From Tachypleus tridentatus (lineage: Eukaryota > Arthropoda > Merostomata > Xiphosura > Limulidae), in assembly GCF_004210375.1 (NCBI RefSeq), contig NC_134835.1, positions 71,578,447 through 71,642,446 of the forward strand: a DNA stretch of 64,000 nucleotides. Reading direction: 5' to 3'. The position numbers and the translations under genes are program-made. The notes below the pieces were generated by a model. It searched no databases. It was not told where the DNA came from and worked only from the letters and a program-made list of their open reading frames with translations. Shown piece by piece: positions 23,242 to 33,619 of the stretch. Position 1 is the first letter of the stretch. Every line of letters starts with the position of its first letter.

Positions 23242-25064
23242 CAATGTGCAATCTTACAAGAATGAACTGCTAGCTTTTCTGTTTTCCTTCCCTCTTTCTT
23301 AAAACGCTGTACAGTAAAGCGCCTCCTAGTAGTAATATAAAACCAGTTCAAGTAATTGTCACATCCCTGTCAATTAAATAGTTTGTCTCTCAGTCAAGGG
23401 AACAACTAACACAAAAATTAGTTCTGAGCTTATGCAAACAATAATATTTTTTATCATATTATTATGAAGCATTGGAGAGACCAGGGAGTCTGACGTACAA
23501 AATACACAAAAAAAACATACTAAAATCAAACGCAAATTAAAAGGTATTAGCATCCGTAAAGACGTCGAAATTGGTTAGTATTGTAGTTGGTGGTGGTTTC
23601 TCAAGAATCTATTACAAATGCGTTTTTATTTAGAAAAAAAAACTAAAAAGCATTAGTAACCTTTACAAGGTAATCAAGCTGAGTGATCGTACAGTCTGAC
23701 AGTACTCAGTGTGGTGCTGGATCAGGTCTTACCTTCCCCCACTCTCACACTTAAACTTTGCCTAAAATGTGGTTTGGGATCCTTGTTCTGTGACCTCTTA
23801 GTTCAGAAGTAGTATCTTTCCACAACTTGTCAAGGACAATGAGCGTTATGAGGGAAACGATCCTTGTTTCTTCTGGTTGTTGCGCGGACAAAGCAACAAT
23901 GGTCACCCATCTAGCCACCTGACGTCAGATAGGTAAACAAAATATAAATCATCCATAGATAAACATAACGGAAAAATAGCAATGTGTAAATTATCTTAAT
24001 ACTGAAGCTCACTAATATTACGTAATGTTAGCTAGTGATTATAAATAATTTAAATGTATACATTATTTGGTTTTCCCTGTTCTTATCTCAACTTTTAAAT
24101 ATTTGAATTTTAACATGTTAACCAGATGACTTTTCTAGAAGCATAAGGTATTGTGGCACAATCTTTCTTGAGTTTTTCATTCACAAGCCTAATATTCTGT
24201 GCTTTTCATTATTTCAAGAATACGTATCCTCTACGGTTTCTAGCACTGTCGTTTTTTCTTAGCCTAACCCTATTTCTAGTCTAAAATATTTCAAATCTAA
24301 TTAATTTAGCACTAGTTATGTTCTCGCCCAACCTGATACATACAGTTCACTAAACTTAAAAACACATACAGCATTTCATGTTCTTACTCGGTAAACAAAT
24401 ATATCAGTTACTTTAAATTAAAAGACAATAAACGGAATAACGTAAGGCACATCGTTAAACATGATTATAAGGTTGGTGAGTTACGAGCTTCCCTAAGTGT
24501 TCCTAAGTTAAAGATATATCTACCATCGTAGACCAAAAGGGTTAGCAAGCTAAGAATATCGCAATCTTGACTGACAGATATCAATAATCCGATAGTTAAA
24601 AGGCATCTTGGAGCTAGTGGATACCAGGTATATAAAGCTATATACATATATGCGTACACAATGACCCCCAACCTATCTTCAAGAACGTTCGAACATCCTT
24701 TCAAGCTTTTATTGACGTTATTGAGGGAAGCTAAACATGTAAAGCAATCAATAAATTAATCTTAAAAGTTTAAAGCTATGTGGAAATGTTAATAATATCT
24801 TATTTAGGGTAAATGTATTGTGTAATTATATTATATTGACCAAGAACCTATAAGTTGTTAGCCAATAGTTCTTATTGGAACGTGACTCTCTCCATAAGGT
24901 GGAAACTTCTGCTAACTGTACTATTTGTTTTGTGTTCAATGTGTGTATATATATTCCGGAAAGTCTGCGTTAATTTTCTAACAAAAATCATACAAAAGCC
25001 AATCACACTATCCATTTACTGTACTTTAATTAATTAGTGTAGTACTTGTTTTTCTTTTGTGTTA
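23242..25064. other. Non-coding; one weak exon candidate
   Basis: Mostly AT-rich. On the minus strand 23733-23796 lies between a weak acceptor (CTGAACTAAG) and a good donor (GGAAG|GTAAGAC), open for 21 codons with one extra base. It could precede exon 13012-13131 in phase, but the evidence is thin. Surrounding sequence 23700-23930 is less AT-rich than average. Confidence 0.3.
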
Positions 25065-25196
25065 AGTTTGTTTGTTTGTTTGAAGTTAAACACAAAGCTA
25101 CACAATAGGCTATCTTTGCTCTGCTCACCACGAGTATCGAAACTCCGTTTCTAGCGTTGTACGTCTGCAAACATACTGCTGCGCCACTGAGGAGAG
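25065..25196 (-). repeat. SINE family B copy
   Basis: Begins with GTTTG repeats (tail complement). Then AAGTTAAACACAAAGCTACAC, CACCACGAGTATCGAAACTCCG (body and B box) and CTGCTGCGCCACTGAGGAG (head). Confidence 0.88.
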
Positions 25197-26000
25197 CTTT
25201 CTGTTAAGCTCTTATGTTGCATAACTACTCAGACTTATGCAATTCTGTGTCAAAGTATTGCATGAAATATTTTTCAGATGTCCCTTCCAAACTTGCGTCC
25301 TGGTCGCTCTACAGGGAACTAAGTTTATCAGATTCTGGATAAACTTTACAAATGTTACACAGCATATCAAATAGAGGATGTTAAAACGACGTCGAGATTT
25401 TTCTTATTATATTCCAGGTCACTTGAGAACGGCATAAGGTCAGGAACACCGTACTTGTTCTGTATTTCCAATTAAAGGCAAGAATATGCAGCCTTTTCCT
25501 TTCGTCTAGGATAGTTCCGGGTTTGTGCATAACATCTGCTGCATTAGGCTTTAAAAAAAAACAAGGTTGTTTAAAAACCTTATTTTTCGCAGTCTTCTCG
25601 ACCAACTCACGCTCGAACATATTCCTATAGCCGCTTACTTCTTATTCCATCACGTGATATGGCCTTTAGGCATAGACAAAAAAAAGTGCATTAAAGTTAG
25701 CCGCCGAAACAATTCGCGGCAGCACATCATAAGCTGATTTTCTACAATTACTATTTACCAATCGTAAGATATTCAGACTCAACGAGAAGCGATGTAAGTA
25801 CAATGCCAACATTACCTTATCATGTAATACTTTTCAGTCACGACAGATGAAATGAAGTAGCGTTTCCTAAAAATAAAATAGCAATTTGCAGTAAAAAATA
25901 CTGTAAATTGTTTGTTTAACCTGAGAATATATTAATACAGAACGAACAGATGTAATACAAACAGTTTGAGTTCATCATACTCTTTTTGTTTATACCCCAC
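25197..26000. other. Non-coding, no feature seen
   Basis: A minus-strand open frame at 25381-25620 has no recognisable family or splice context. Nothing else was recognised. Confidence 0.4.
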
Positions 26001-26118
26001 CCTTGTGGCACAGCGGTATATCTGCTGACTTACAACGCTAGAAACTGGCTTTCGATACCCGTGATGGGCAGAGCGCAGATAGCCCATTATGTTGCTTTGT
26101 GCTTAATTACAAACAAAC
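26001..26118 (+). repeat. SINE family B copy
   Basis: Head CCTTGTGGCACAGCGGTATA, then GGCTTTCGATACCCGTGATG, GGCAGAGCGCAGATAGCCC, and the tail GCTTTGTGCTTAATTACAAAC. This is one of the best-preserved family-B copies and shows both tRNA promoter boxes. Confidence 0.92.
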
Positions 26119-28190
26119 TTTCTTATACAATTTCCACATTATGAACAATGAAACCTTAATATTGCCTTTTCATAGTTTTCTAACGAAACTTTAAAAAAGC
26201 TAAAATAAGTGTATTTTTTTACAGACTTCGTTCAGTTTGGTTAAAGATACCTGATCATAATGTGCCTCGACACGACTAACAAACTTCAAAATAAAACAAC
26301 CTTTTGTCCTGAAAGATACTTGATATTTTATTGTGTTTTAATATGTCACAAAGAATTTGACTGGTTAGAAACGTTTATTTCTTTTAGCCCAAGTTACACG
26401 TCTTAAGTTTAATGGTAACTGTTCTTTCACAGTTAAGAGATGGACACTCATTGTTGTTCGTTTTGGTGACCACTGAACAAATGTTAGCAGAATGGACTCT
26501 AAGTGAACTCATACTTAACAGTATGTCAGAACAGAAAACCATGTGAACAATAGAATTAACTCTAGTACAGTGATCATGTATGTGTTATTGTGATACCAGT
26601 TCTGCACGTTTGAAACTCAAGTAATTCCGAAGAAGTTATTTTTATTTCCTGTTGTCTAACATTAGTTTGAGAGTTTATGGTGTTACGACTCGAGGTTCTA
26701 TCTCTGCAGTGAACAGAGCCTAGATAGTCCATAGTGAAGCCTTACACACAACAACAAGTCTTCTCTATGCAAGAGCGACTGCCTACTTCATAGGCGTTAG
26801 AGACAAAATTCGGTGATAGTAGGAAAGGTTGGGAGATATAGTACTCTTAGATGAGAGAAAAAGAGAAAATAAATAAAAATCATAACTTTGGAGATAAACA
26901 AATGTAAAAAGTAGATGCATTCTCTATTTTTGGAACTTACAATACAAAATACAGCAATTACCTAAACACAGTCGTGTGCATTATCATATGGATTAAGAAT
27001 AAGCTAAGGGTAAATTGTTGTTTGAGCAAGAGTCGTTTATAGCCTGTAAACGTGAAATGTAAAAGTTCTTATTGCTGTCATAACAATGAACATGAAAACT
27101 ATACACGAAGAAAAGTGAGTAGGAAGAGAACACATTTTTTATGAACAGTCTAAAATAACTTTTTTAAAAATGTATGGAGAAGATTAGTAAATAAATATAC
27201 GTCTGGATATTTGGTTTCACAAGAGAAGAATCTAACATAATTTATCATAGAATTTATTTTGTGATGTATAAGGAATATAAATTTGTGCTTTACATGCTCT
27301 GAAATAGCTCTATATTATATAAAACAGAAACTTTATTTTACTATTGTAGAGACAGTTAGAGAAAATAAAAATACAAAAGAAATACCAATTACAGAACTGA
27401 TAAAAGTGTCAAAGATTAGCAATTTTATAGGAAAATTAGACCACAATTATAATTGGACTAAATAAGGAAAGTACCAAAAACTAAATCACAGAACACAGTA
27501 GGGCTTAGAATGTAGGGATGAGTGAAGAAAGAAAATGGCTGCCGCATATTACATATTTCTAATCATAGCCTCGAATCTCTCTTATAATAATCTAAGAGAC
27601 CTTTATTAAAGCCTAATTTAAGTTTTTTGCGGTTTTCAAAGCTATTAAAACATTCCGTTTAGCCAAAAATTATCGCTAAGGTAGAAAACTGGCGAGTTGT
27701 ATAACAGCCAAATGTTATTCTGATTATTCTGGCGTCAGAACCTTTAGCTCACAAATGTTCGAAGTTTTTGCAATTATTTACATACCAAAATGTTTCATTT
27801 TAACTTGGGGAGTGCAGAAGAAGTATGGAATTTCACTAACTTTAACACATGATGACCATCAGGATAACTCATCATGTTAGGTTGAAAGAAAGAGGGGTAA
27901 CAAATACTAACAAATATGATGTAGATACAGCAATACCAAAAAGTAAAGAAACAAGATAAGGATTAATACATAAAACCACACAAGAATTTTTACATAGGAA
28001 GTGACTGAGTTAATGTTACAAGCTTTTGGTTATGAGCCATTGTAAGACTCTATAGCACTATTCACTTTAAATGCTTTTATTCAAACACAAATTAATGTAA
28101 ATAAAAATGAATCCAACATTTTATTGTAGATAAAGGTTTTCTTGAAAAAGTTTGGTTACATATAGAGTATTCTTGTATGATGTTCATTCT
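26119..28190. other. Non-coding; one faint SINE remnant
   Basis: Around 26675-26755 a plus-strand piece (GAGGTTCTATCTCTGCAGTG, CAGAGCCTAGATAGTCCATA) looks like a decayed family-B or family-C SINE. No exons were recognised; the open frame 27283-27465 is lysine/asparagine-rich and unconvincing. Confidence 0.4.
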
Positions 28191-28493
28191 TCTCTTGTTT
28201 CTAGGCCCGGCATGGCCAAGTGTGTTAAGGCGTTCGACTCGTAATCTGAGGGTCGCGGGTTCGAATCCCGGTCGCATACAAACATGCTCGCCCTCCCAGC
28301 CGTGGGGGCGTTATAATGTGACGGTTAATCCCACTATTCGTTGGTAAAAGAGTAGCCCAAGAGTTGGCGGTGGGTGGTGATGACTAGCTGCCTTCCCTCT
28401 ACTCTTACACTGCTAAATTAGGGACGGCTAGCACAGATAGCCCTCGAGTAGCTTTGTGCGAAATTCCAAAACAAACAACCATCTCTTGTTTCT
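28191..28493 (+). repeat. SINE family A copy, near-consensus, perfect target duplication
   Basis: The SINE proper starts at 28204 with GGCCCGGCATGGCCAAGTGT. B box GGGTTCGAATCCCG is intact, as is the whole body to AAATTCCAAAACAAACAACC. TCTCTTGTTTCT repeats exactly at 28191-28202 and 28482-28493. It is the best reference copy in the window and belongs to the same subfamily as 16205-16505. Confidence 0.95.
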
Positions 28494-28546
28494 GTACTTT
28501 TAAGCATTACCATTAATTTATCATTCTTAATTTTTTTCAAATTTTA

Positions 28547-28689
28547 TTACTTGTTCGTTTGTTTAAAGTTAAGCACAATGTTACACAGTGGGCTATATGT
28601 GCTCTGTCCACCACAGGTATCGAAACCCGGTTTCTAGAGTTCTAAATCTTCATGTATACCGCTCTACCACTGAGAGGCTTGTTACTTGT
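28547..28689 (-). repeat. SINE family B copy with short target duplication
   Basis: Tail complement CGTTTGTTTAAAGTTAAGCAC, B-box complement GGTATCGAAACCCGG and head complement TACCGCTCTACCACTGAGAG. TTACTTGT flanks it at 28547-28554 and 28682-28689. Confidence 0.9.
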
Positions 28690-29221
28690 GTAATGGAATG
28701 AAGGATAAAATTACCTATGTATCAGAGACCGAGTGAAAAATATCTTGTAAGACTAAGCATCGAACAACAACTGCAAAATAAAACATAGTATCATTTGAAT
28801 AATTTGTGTGTCTCTTAAGACCGATGAAGCACCTGCCTCAAAAAATATATAAAGAACATTACTCTAGCCACTATAAACATATTGCAGCTCATACTGGCTC
28901 TGTAGATTTAATAAAACGGAGTAAATGCTAATTAGAGTTTATGGGTGAAACAGCCGTATTTTGACAGCCTTCTTTTTTGTTTATCTCCAATGGAAGAGCG
29001 GTATGGCTATTGGTATTCAGAAAAAAAAAATAGTGCTTTAAGAAAGGATACTATTCATAATTTGAGTTAGATATATCTAACTTTACCATGGTTGATCTGA
29101 AACCCCACTGACACTGTTTCATAAAAATGGCCTACAGGAGTTATAATGCTCCACACGTACTCACAAGAACGGGTTCAGGACAAACCACTACAAAGACAAA
29201 TTTGCTTGTGTGGGGATTTTC
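28690..29221. other. Non-coding, no feature seen
   Basis: No exon-like signal or recognisable repeat. Confidence 0.4.
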
Positions 29222-29470
29222 GCGTAAAACTGCACAAATTATTGTTTATGTTTAGCCGTCTCTAATTTTGAACTGATAGACTATAGAGAATGCAGGTAGT
29301 CAGTCAATAGCACTTACTGTCAACTCTTGCGTGCCCTTGTCTGACCGAATGGTGAATTTGACCGTCAATTTCATAGTGAACCATTGGCTCAAGTTTTTTT
29401 CAGCAACGGAACGCGAACCATGGATTTTCATATCCATAGTCTGGGTACGCTAATCACTAACTGACTCACA
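29222..29470 (-). repeat. Old SINE of variant A'
   Basis: It shares landmarks with family A in reverse (TTAGCCGTCTCTAATTTTG, CTGTCAACTCTTGCG, GAATTTGACCGTCAATTT). It has its own body (TTTGAACTGATAGACTATAG) and head (CCATAGTCTGGGTACGCTAATCACTAACTG). Many changes mark it as ancient. A second member at 30370-31030 was the landing site of two later SINEs. Confidence 0.65.
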
Positions 29471-29711
29471 ACTTCAGAGGAAGCAAACAAAATGTAAATT
29501 GCCCGCAAAAAATTCTTCTTGGAAGGTTTAGATGAACTTTACACTGAGGGCAACTGAAGAAAAACACGATGGAAATGTTTCCACCTTGCTCCAACCATTA
29601 CTATGTAAGTATAAGTAACTTTTCATTTTCTTTTTACTTTTACAATATAATTTTAGGGACGAATTAAATTACCTTTATTCCTATTTCAAAGATTTTTTTA
29701 AAATTTTACTT

Positions 29712-29810
29712 CGCCTCCCCACGCTGGTTATAAGTGTAATTTGGGCTTCAATACCCGTGGCAGGCAGAGCACAAATAGCCCATAGTTAAGTTTCGCGCTT
29801 AAGAACAGTT
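29712..29810 (+). repeat. SINE family B copy, degenerate
   Basis: GGGCTTCAATACCCGTGGCA, GGCAGAGCACAAATAGCCC and TTTCGCGCTTAAGAACAG mark the 3' two thirds. The head (CCCCACGCTGGTTATAAGTG) is shortened by deletion. Confidence 0.7.
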
Positions 29811-30369
29811 TTATAATTGATGAGGTACCAATTTAGAAGAGTAGACGTGAATACTTCAATGTTTCAAAGTCAACAGAATCACGTAGGACCATAACAGTTA
29901 TAGCACCATACAATGCTTACATGCTATTTAATACTTTTCAAAAGTGTAAAACATATTTTCTTGAGCTGTTTCTTTATGTGAGTCTTATATAAAGCCCAGT
30001 ATACTGTCAGATAATATAAAAACCGACATATTATAATGAGTTTTTAAGACATTGTTTTACTAAAAAAAGATTGCGTATAATTCTGTAAAGTTTATGGAAT
30101 AAGTGATCCACATTACTAACAAGCAAACTTGGGGTTTCCATGAGACAAACAGCTTTTGACGAGTTTCATAAATTGTCTAAGTAATACAAGATAGAAGAAC
30201 TACACAAGGAACTTCAACTGCAGACAGTAAAACAAAAACAAAAAACAGTTTGTTTTTCATACTTAAACTTTAAAAAAGTTTTACTTACGATTATTTACTG
30301 AAAATGTTGAGAAAGGGGCGAGGGAAACCTACTGGTAAGCTCTCTGGTCGGTCGAGCTCAGGATTCATC
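29811..30369. other. Non-coding, no feature seen
   Basis: AT-rich; no exon or repeat was recognised. Confidence 0.4.
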
Positions 30370-30400
30370 ATATTTCCATATTAGCCGTTCCTAATTTTCA

Positions 30401-30472
30401 GGGGTTGTAGATCAGTGGTAGAGCGTTCGCTTTGCGTGTCAAAGACCCCGGGTTCGATCCCCGGCACCTCCA
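30401..30472 (+). tRNA. tRNA-Ala(UGC)-like sequence, probably a retroposed pseudogene
   Basis: The 72 bases fold as a cloverleaf with loop TTTGCGT, anticodon UGC, variable region AGACC, perfect T stem CCGGG/CCCGG, T loop TTCGATC and discriminator A. The alanine identity pair G3-U70 is kept. Flaws are a T-C mismatch in the acceptor stem, an A-G mismatch in the D stem (GATC against GAGC) and a C-C mismatch in the anticodon stem. A run of four T, a weak pol III terminator, follows at 30481-30484. The sequence and the SINE after it share one target duplication (CCTAATTTT at 30390-30398 and 30714-30722), so it arrived by retroposition. It still has a B box (GGTTCGATCCC) and may drive pol III transcription. 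Normal decoding function is doubtful. Confidence 0.85.
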
Positions 30473-30484
30473 TTCTCTCGTTTT

Positions 30485-30713
30485 GGCCCGGCATGGCCAA
30501 GCGTGTTAAGGCGTGCGACACGTCATCTGAGGGTCGTGGGGGCGTTATAATGTTTCGGTCAATCCCACTATTCGTTGGTAAAAAAGTAGCCCAAGAGTTG
30601 GCGGTGGGTGGTGATGACTAGCTGCCTTCCCTCTTGTCTTACACTGCTAAATGAGGGACGGCTAGCACAGATAGCCCTCGAGTAGCTTTGTGCGAAATTC
30701 AAAAACAAACAAA
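30485..30713 (+). repeat. SINE family A copy lacking its B box, fused to tRNA-Ala
   Basis: The head GGCCCGGCATGGCCAAGCGT runs to GAGGGTCGTGGG and then jumps directly to GGCGTTATAATG. Compared with the copy at 28204, about 56 bases with the B box are gone, with short homology (CG(C/T)GGG) at the junction. The rest, to the tail AAATTCAAAAACAAACAAA, is close to consensus. A tRNA-Ala begins 84 bp upstream within the same target duplication and could supply the missing internal promoter. Confidence 0.9.
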
Positions 30714-30819
30714 CCTAATTTTGAACTGATAAAATAAAGAGAAGGGAGCTAATCAACAATACCCATCGCCAACATTTAGAATACTCTTGTCTAACTAAAC
30801 TTTTCTGGTAACGGAAGCG

Positions 30820-30966
30820 TTTTTGTGTCGTTGTTGTTGTTTTGTTTGTAATTAAGCACAAAGCTACAGAATGTACTACCTGTGCTATGTCCATTACGAG
30901 TATTGGTAATTCGGTTTATAGTGTTATAAGTCCGAAGACGTATCACTGTGCCACTGGGGAAACCAG
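30820..30966 (-). repeat. SINE family B copy inserted in an old A' SINE
   Basis: The tail complement TGTTGTTGTTTTGTTTGTAA precedes ATTAAGCACAAAGCTACAG. Further on are ATTACGAGTATTGGTAATTC and GTATCACTGTGCCACTGGGG. CGGAAGCG occurs at 30812-30819 and 30967-30974 as the target duplication. Confidence 0.88.
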
Positions 30967-31162
30967 CGGAAGCGAACGTTTGTTTAGAAGGTTCATAACT
31001 CGGCACACTAACCACTGTACCATATTTGGCTTGTTACATTAAGCTAAAGAGATATAATTTTAAACTAAATAACATAAGTTCCTAGAGATAAAAAAAATAA
31101 TAACTGACATTAAAATATTTTTCAATCTATTGTTCTTTTTGTCCATTCGGATATTTTACGTT

Positions 31163-31421
31163 TATGGCTAGGTGTTAAAGGTGCTCGACTCGTAATCTGG
31201 GGATCGCAGGTTCGAATCCCTGTCACACCAAACATGCCCGCCATTTCAGCTGTGGAGGCGTTATAATGTTACGATTAGTCGCACTATTCGTTGGTAAAAA
31301 AATAGTCTAAGGTGGGTGGTGATGACTAACTGCTTTCCCTCTAGTCTTACTTTACTAGATTAGAGATGGCTAACGCAAATAGCCTTTGTATAGCTTTGCG
31401 CGAAATTCAAAAACAAACAAT
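31163..31421 (+). repeat. SINE family A copy
   Basis: Head TGGCTAGGTGTTAAAGGTGC, B box AGGTTCGAATCCCT, then the body with a deletion between AAAATAGTCTAA and GGTGGGTGGTGATGAC. Tail GCGCGAAATTCAAAAACAAAC. The 5' end is slightly shortened. Confidence 0.88.
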
Positions 31422-31800
31422 TAAAGCTTAATTGATACGAGAGCTCATCCAAATCCACAACTTTGTATGACTAAACATTACCTTAAGAATGGTCACAGTT
31501 CTTCTTGGTCTCTATCTCCACTTACATATTTTATAACGTTCAATAAATATAAAGCATATAAATGACAGAGTCACCGTGATGTATAAAACAGAAACTTCCA
31601 TGGTACAAATGCAAGATTTCGCAGTTAGAAAGGTGTCATCGTGTATAGTAAATAATATCGTATACAGTATATAAATGTGTATTTGATTGTTTCAATTTTT
31701 CAATATTGGTTCATTAAAAATTTAAACAATTAATAAATAGAAGAAATTATGGATAATTTATTATAAAATATATAAAGAAGGAAACTAAATCTGCTATGGT

Positions 31801-33306
31801 TATATACTCTTCAAAACAAGAAACACAAAAGGGCTATTTTTTTATTTTAAAGAGAAATATATGTAATAACGTTGCAAGCTCAAAGTATGTGATGTTACAT
31901 GTGTTAAGGCACTGATTGTCAACCAAAATGACAATAAAAGTTGTGCACTTTGAAAACGGAGGAAAACATCGGATTTTTCGCCAAAACGCATTCGTGTCCA
32001 ATAAAGTTGTTTGAGAGATCTGCATGTTCTGCACGTGCAACATGTGCAAAATCCCTATAAAAGTGACGGGTTCTCGGTTTCCATAGCTCAGTGTTAAGCC
32101 ACCGACACGCAATACAGTTACGCCAAGAGTGACTGAAGCACAACGCAACAACGCCATTGGTTGCTTGGAAGCAGGCGAATCTCGATCAGATTTTGCCAGA
32201 GCTGTGAATGTCCACCCAAGCACACCATCACAAGGCTATGGAATAGTCACCAACAACATGGATCAACTCGTGACCGTCCACGATCTGGCAGACCTCATGT
32301 GACCACGCCCGCACAAGATCACTACATCCGGTTACGTCACCTTCGGGATAGGACCACCACTGCGACGTCTACTGCCTCAACTATACCAGGACTGCGTAAG
32401 ATTTACGATCAGATCGTACGCAACCGTCTACGAGATGCAGGAATCCGACCTCGACGTCCAGACAGAGGCGTCATCCTCACCCAGCAACATCGTCAAGCAC
32501 GGCTGCAGTGGACTCGGACACATCGGGAATGGCCTCATCGACGATGGAGGCATGCTTGGTTCAGCGATGAATCACGATTTATGCTTCGTAGGCAGGATGG
32601 AATGACCCGTGTTTACCGTCGCCGAGGTGAACGTTTTGCAGCAAACTGTGTGCAGGAAGTTGACAGATTTGGTGGTGGCAGCGTCATGATGTGGGCTGCC
32701 ATCGCCTACAATGCCAGAACAGACCTTTTGCACATTCGAGGGAATCTTACGGCTCAACAATACGTCGACGAGATTCTTAGGCCCCATGTGCAACCCATCA
32801 TGGTAAACGTCAACGACGTTTTTTCAACATGACAACGCCCGTCCTCACACAGCCCGACTCACCACTGTCTTCTTGAGACACCACAACATCAACGTTCTTC
32901 TCTGGCCCTCCAGATCACTAGATTTAAACCCCATCGAACATCTTTGGGACGAGTTGGAACGACGTCTGCGACGGCGATAACCTCAACCGCAGACTGTACC
33001 TCAGCTTGCAGCAGCTTTGCAGGCTTAGTGGACAGCCATTCCACAGGATGTGATTCGTCATCTCATCGCTTCCATGGGCAGGAGATGCCAAGCAGTTATT
33101 GATGCTCACGGGGGGCATACTCGTTATTGACGTTGAGTGACGTTAAACTTCAACTAGTGAGCGTGGACTTCGCCTTTGCAGACTTTGGATCTTCAGCAGT
33201 GAATGTGTAAAGTTTCACACATGTCATACAGAACTACCCAGAATAAACTTGTTAACAATTTGTCTCAAATTTTGCCTTTTGAGTTTCTTTTTTTGAAGAG
33301 TTTATA
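31801..33306 (+). mobile_element. Tc1/mariner-type DNA transposon (inactive), 1.5 kb
   Basis: About 30-bp terminal inverted repeats bound the element: TATATACTCTTCAAAACAAG continuing AAACACAAAAGG at the left, and the complement of TATAAACTCTTCAAAAAAAG continuing AAACTCAAAAGG at the right. The ends sit in TA-rich target sequence as Tc1 elements require. It carries one transposase pseudogene in plus orientation and no other gene. The damage means it cannot move on its own. Confidence 0.9.
32120..33130 (+). pseudogene. Tc1-family transposase pseudogene (DD34E)
   Basis: Transposases of this family cut and paste their element at TA sites in the nucleus. The N-terminal helix-turn-helix region (RVTEAQRNNAIGCLEAGES) is in one frame. 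The remainder, with SGRP, WFSDESRFML (first Asp), GGGSVMMW, QHDNARPHT (second Asp) and LDLNPIEHLWDELE (Glu), is in others. Second Asp and Glu are 34 residues apart, as in classical Tc1. Breaks: ACG where a start would be expected at 32120, a frameshift near 32205-32230, an extra T in the run at 32819-32824, and stops near 32980 and 33028. Length up to the final TGA at 33128 is normal for the family (about 340 codons). Confidence 0.9.
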
Positions 33307-33440
33307 CAGTTGTAGCTATATGAAAGGAACTGCTTCTTTTGAGCTTCTGCCAAGTATAAAGCAGTTATTTATCTAAGCAGAGAGTATAGTTGTAGCTACG
33401 TGGAAGTGATCGTTTTGAGCTTTTGTTAAGTACACAAAAT
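33303..33440 (+). repeat. Imperfect tandem duplication, about 80 bp
   Basis: AGTTGTAGCTATATGAAAGG at 33308 recurs as AGTTGTAGCTACGTGGAAGT at 33388. TTTTGAGCTTCTGCCAAGTA recurs as TTTTGAGCTTTTGTTAAGTA. The period is 80 bp. The first unit starts at the very edge of the Tc1 element. Confidence 0.7.
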
Positions 33441-33619
33441 GTGTTAATCTGAGGAAGATACGCCATAAGCAAAAAATTTCATCATTTTGCGAAGGAAATG
33501 AACTTATACACAGACTATTTAGAAATAGCTCGAGTTAAATTAAAATAACGTTTTCGTAAATATTTTATAGCAAAAAACTCTTTAAAACTCGATAATTTAA
33601 ACATGCTGAAGTCAGATTA

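Larger units (their letters stand above)
30370..31030 (-). repeat. Old SINE A' split by two later insertions
   Basis: Pieces of one A' element appear in order: TTAGCCGTTCCTAATTTT before 30399, GAACTGATAAAATAAAGAG with CATCGCCAACATTTAGAATA and TTTTCTGGTAACGGAAGCG (about 30723-30819), and GAACGTTTGTTTAGAAGG with GGCACACTAACCACTGTACC (30975-31030). The gaps are filled by the tRNA-Ala/SINE-A composite (30399-30713) and a family-B SINE (30820-30966), each bounded by its own target duplication. This gives the order of insertion. Confidence 0.75.

Noticed and set aside
28092..28277. Minus-strand open frame reading RPGFEPATLRLRVERLNTLG
   Set aside because: It is the reverse reading of the tRNA-like head of a SINE; the same peptide style appears wherever this SINE occurs and is not a gene.
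30415..30621. Plus-strand open frame over the tRNA-Ala and SINE
   Set aside because: Its codons are the tRNA and SINE sequences read as protein; the RNA and repeat explanations are far better supported.
31834..32223. Minus-strand open frames overlapping the Tc1 element
   Set aside because: They are antisense shadows of the transposon; the plus strand carries the recognisable transposase.
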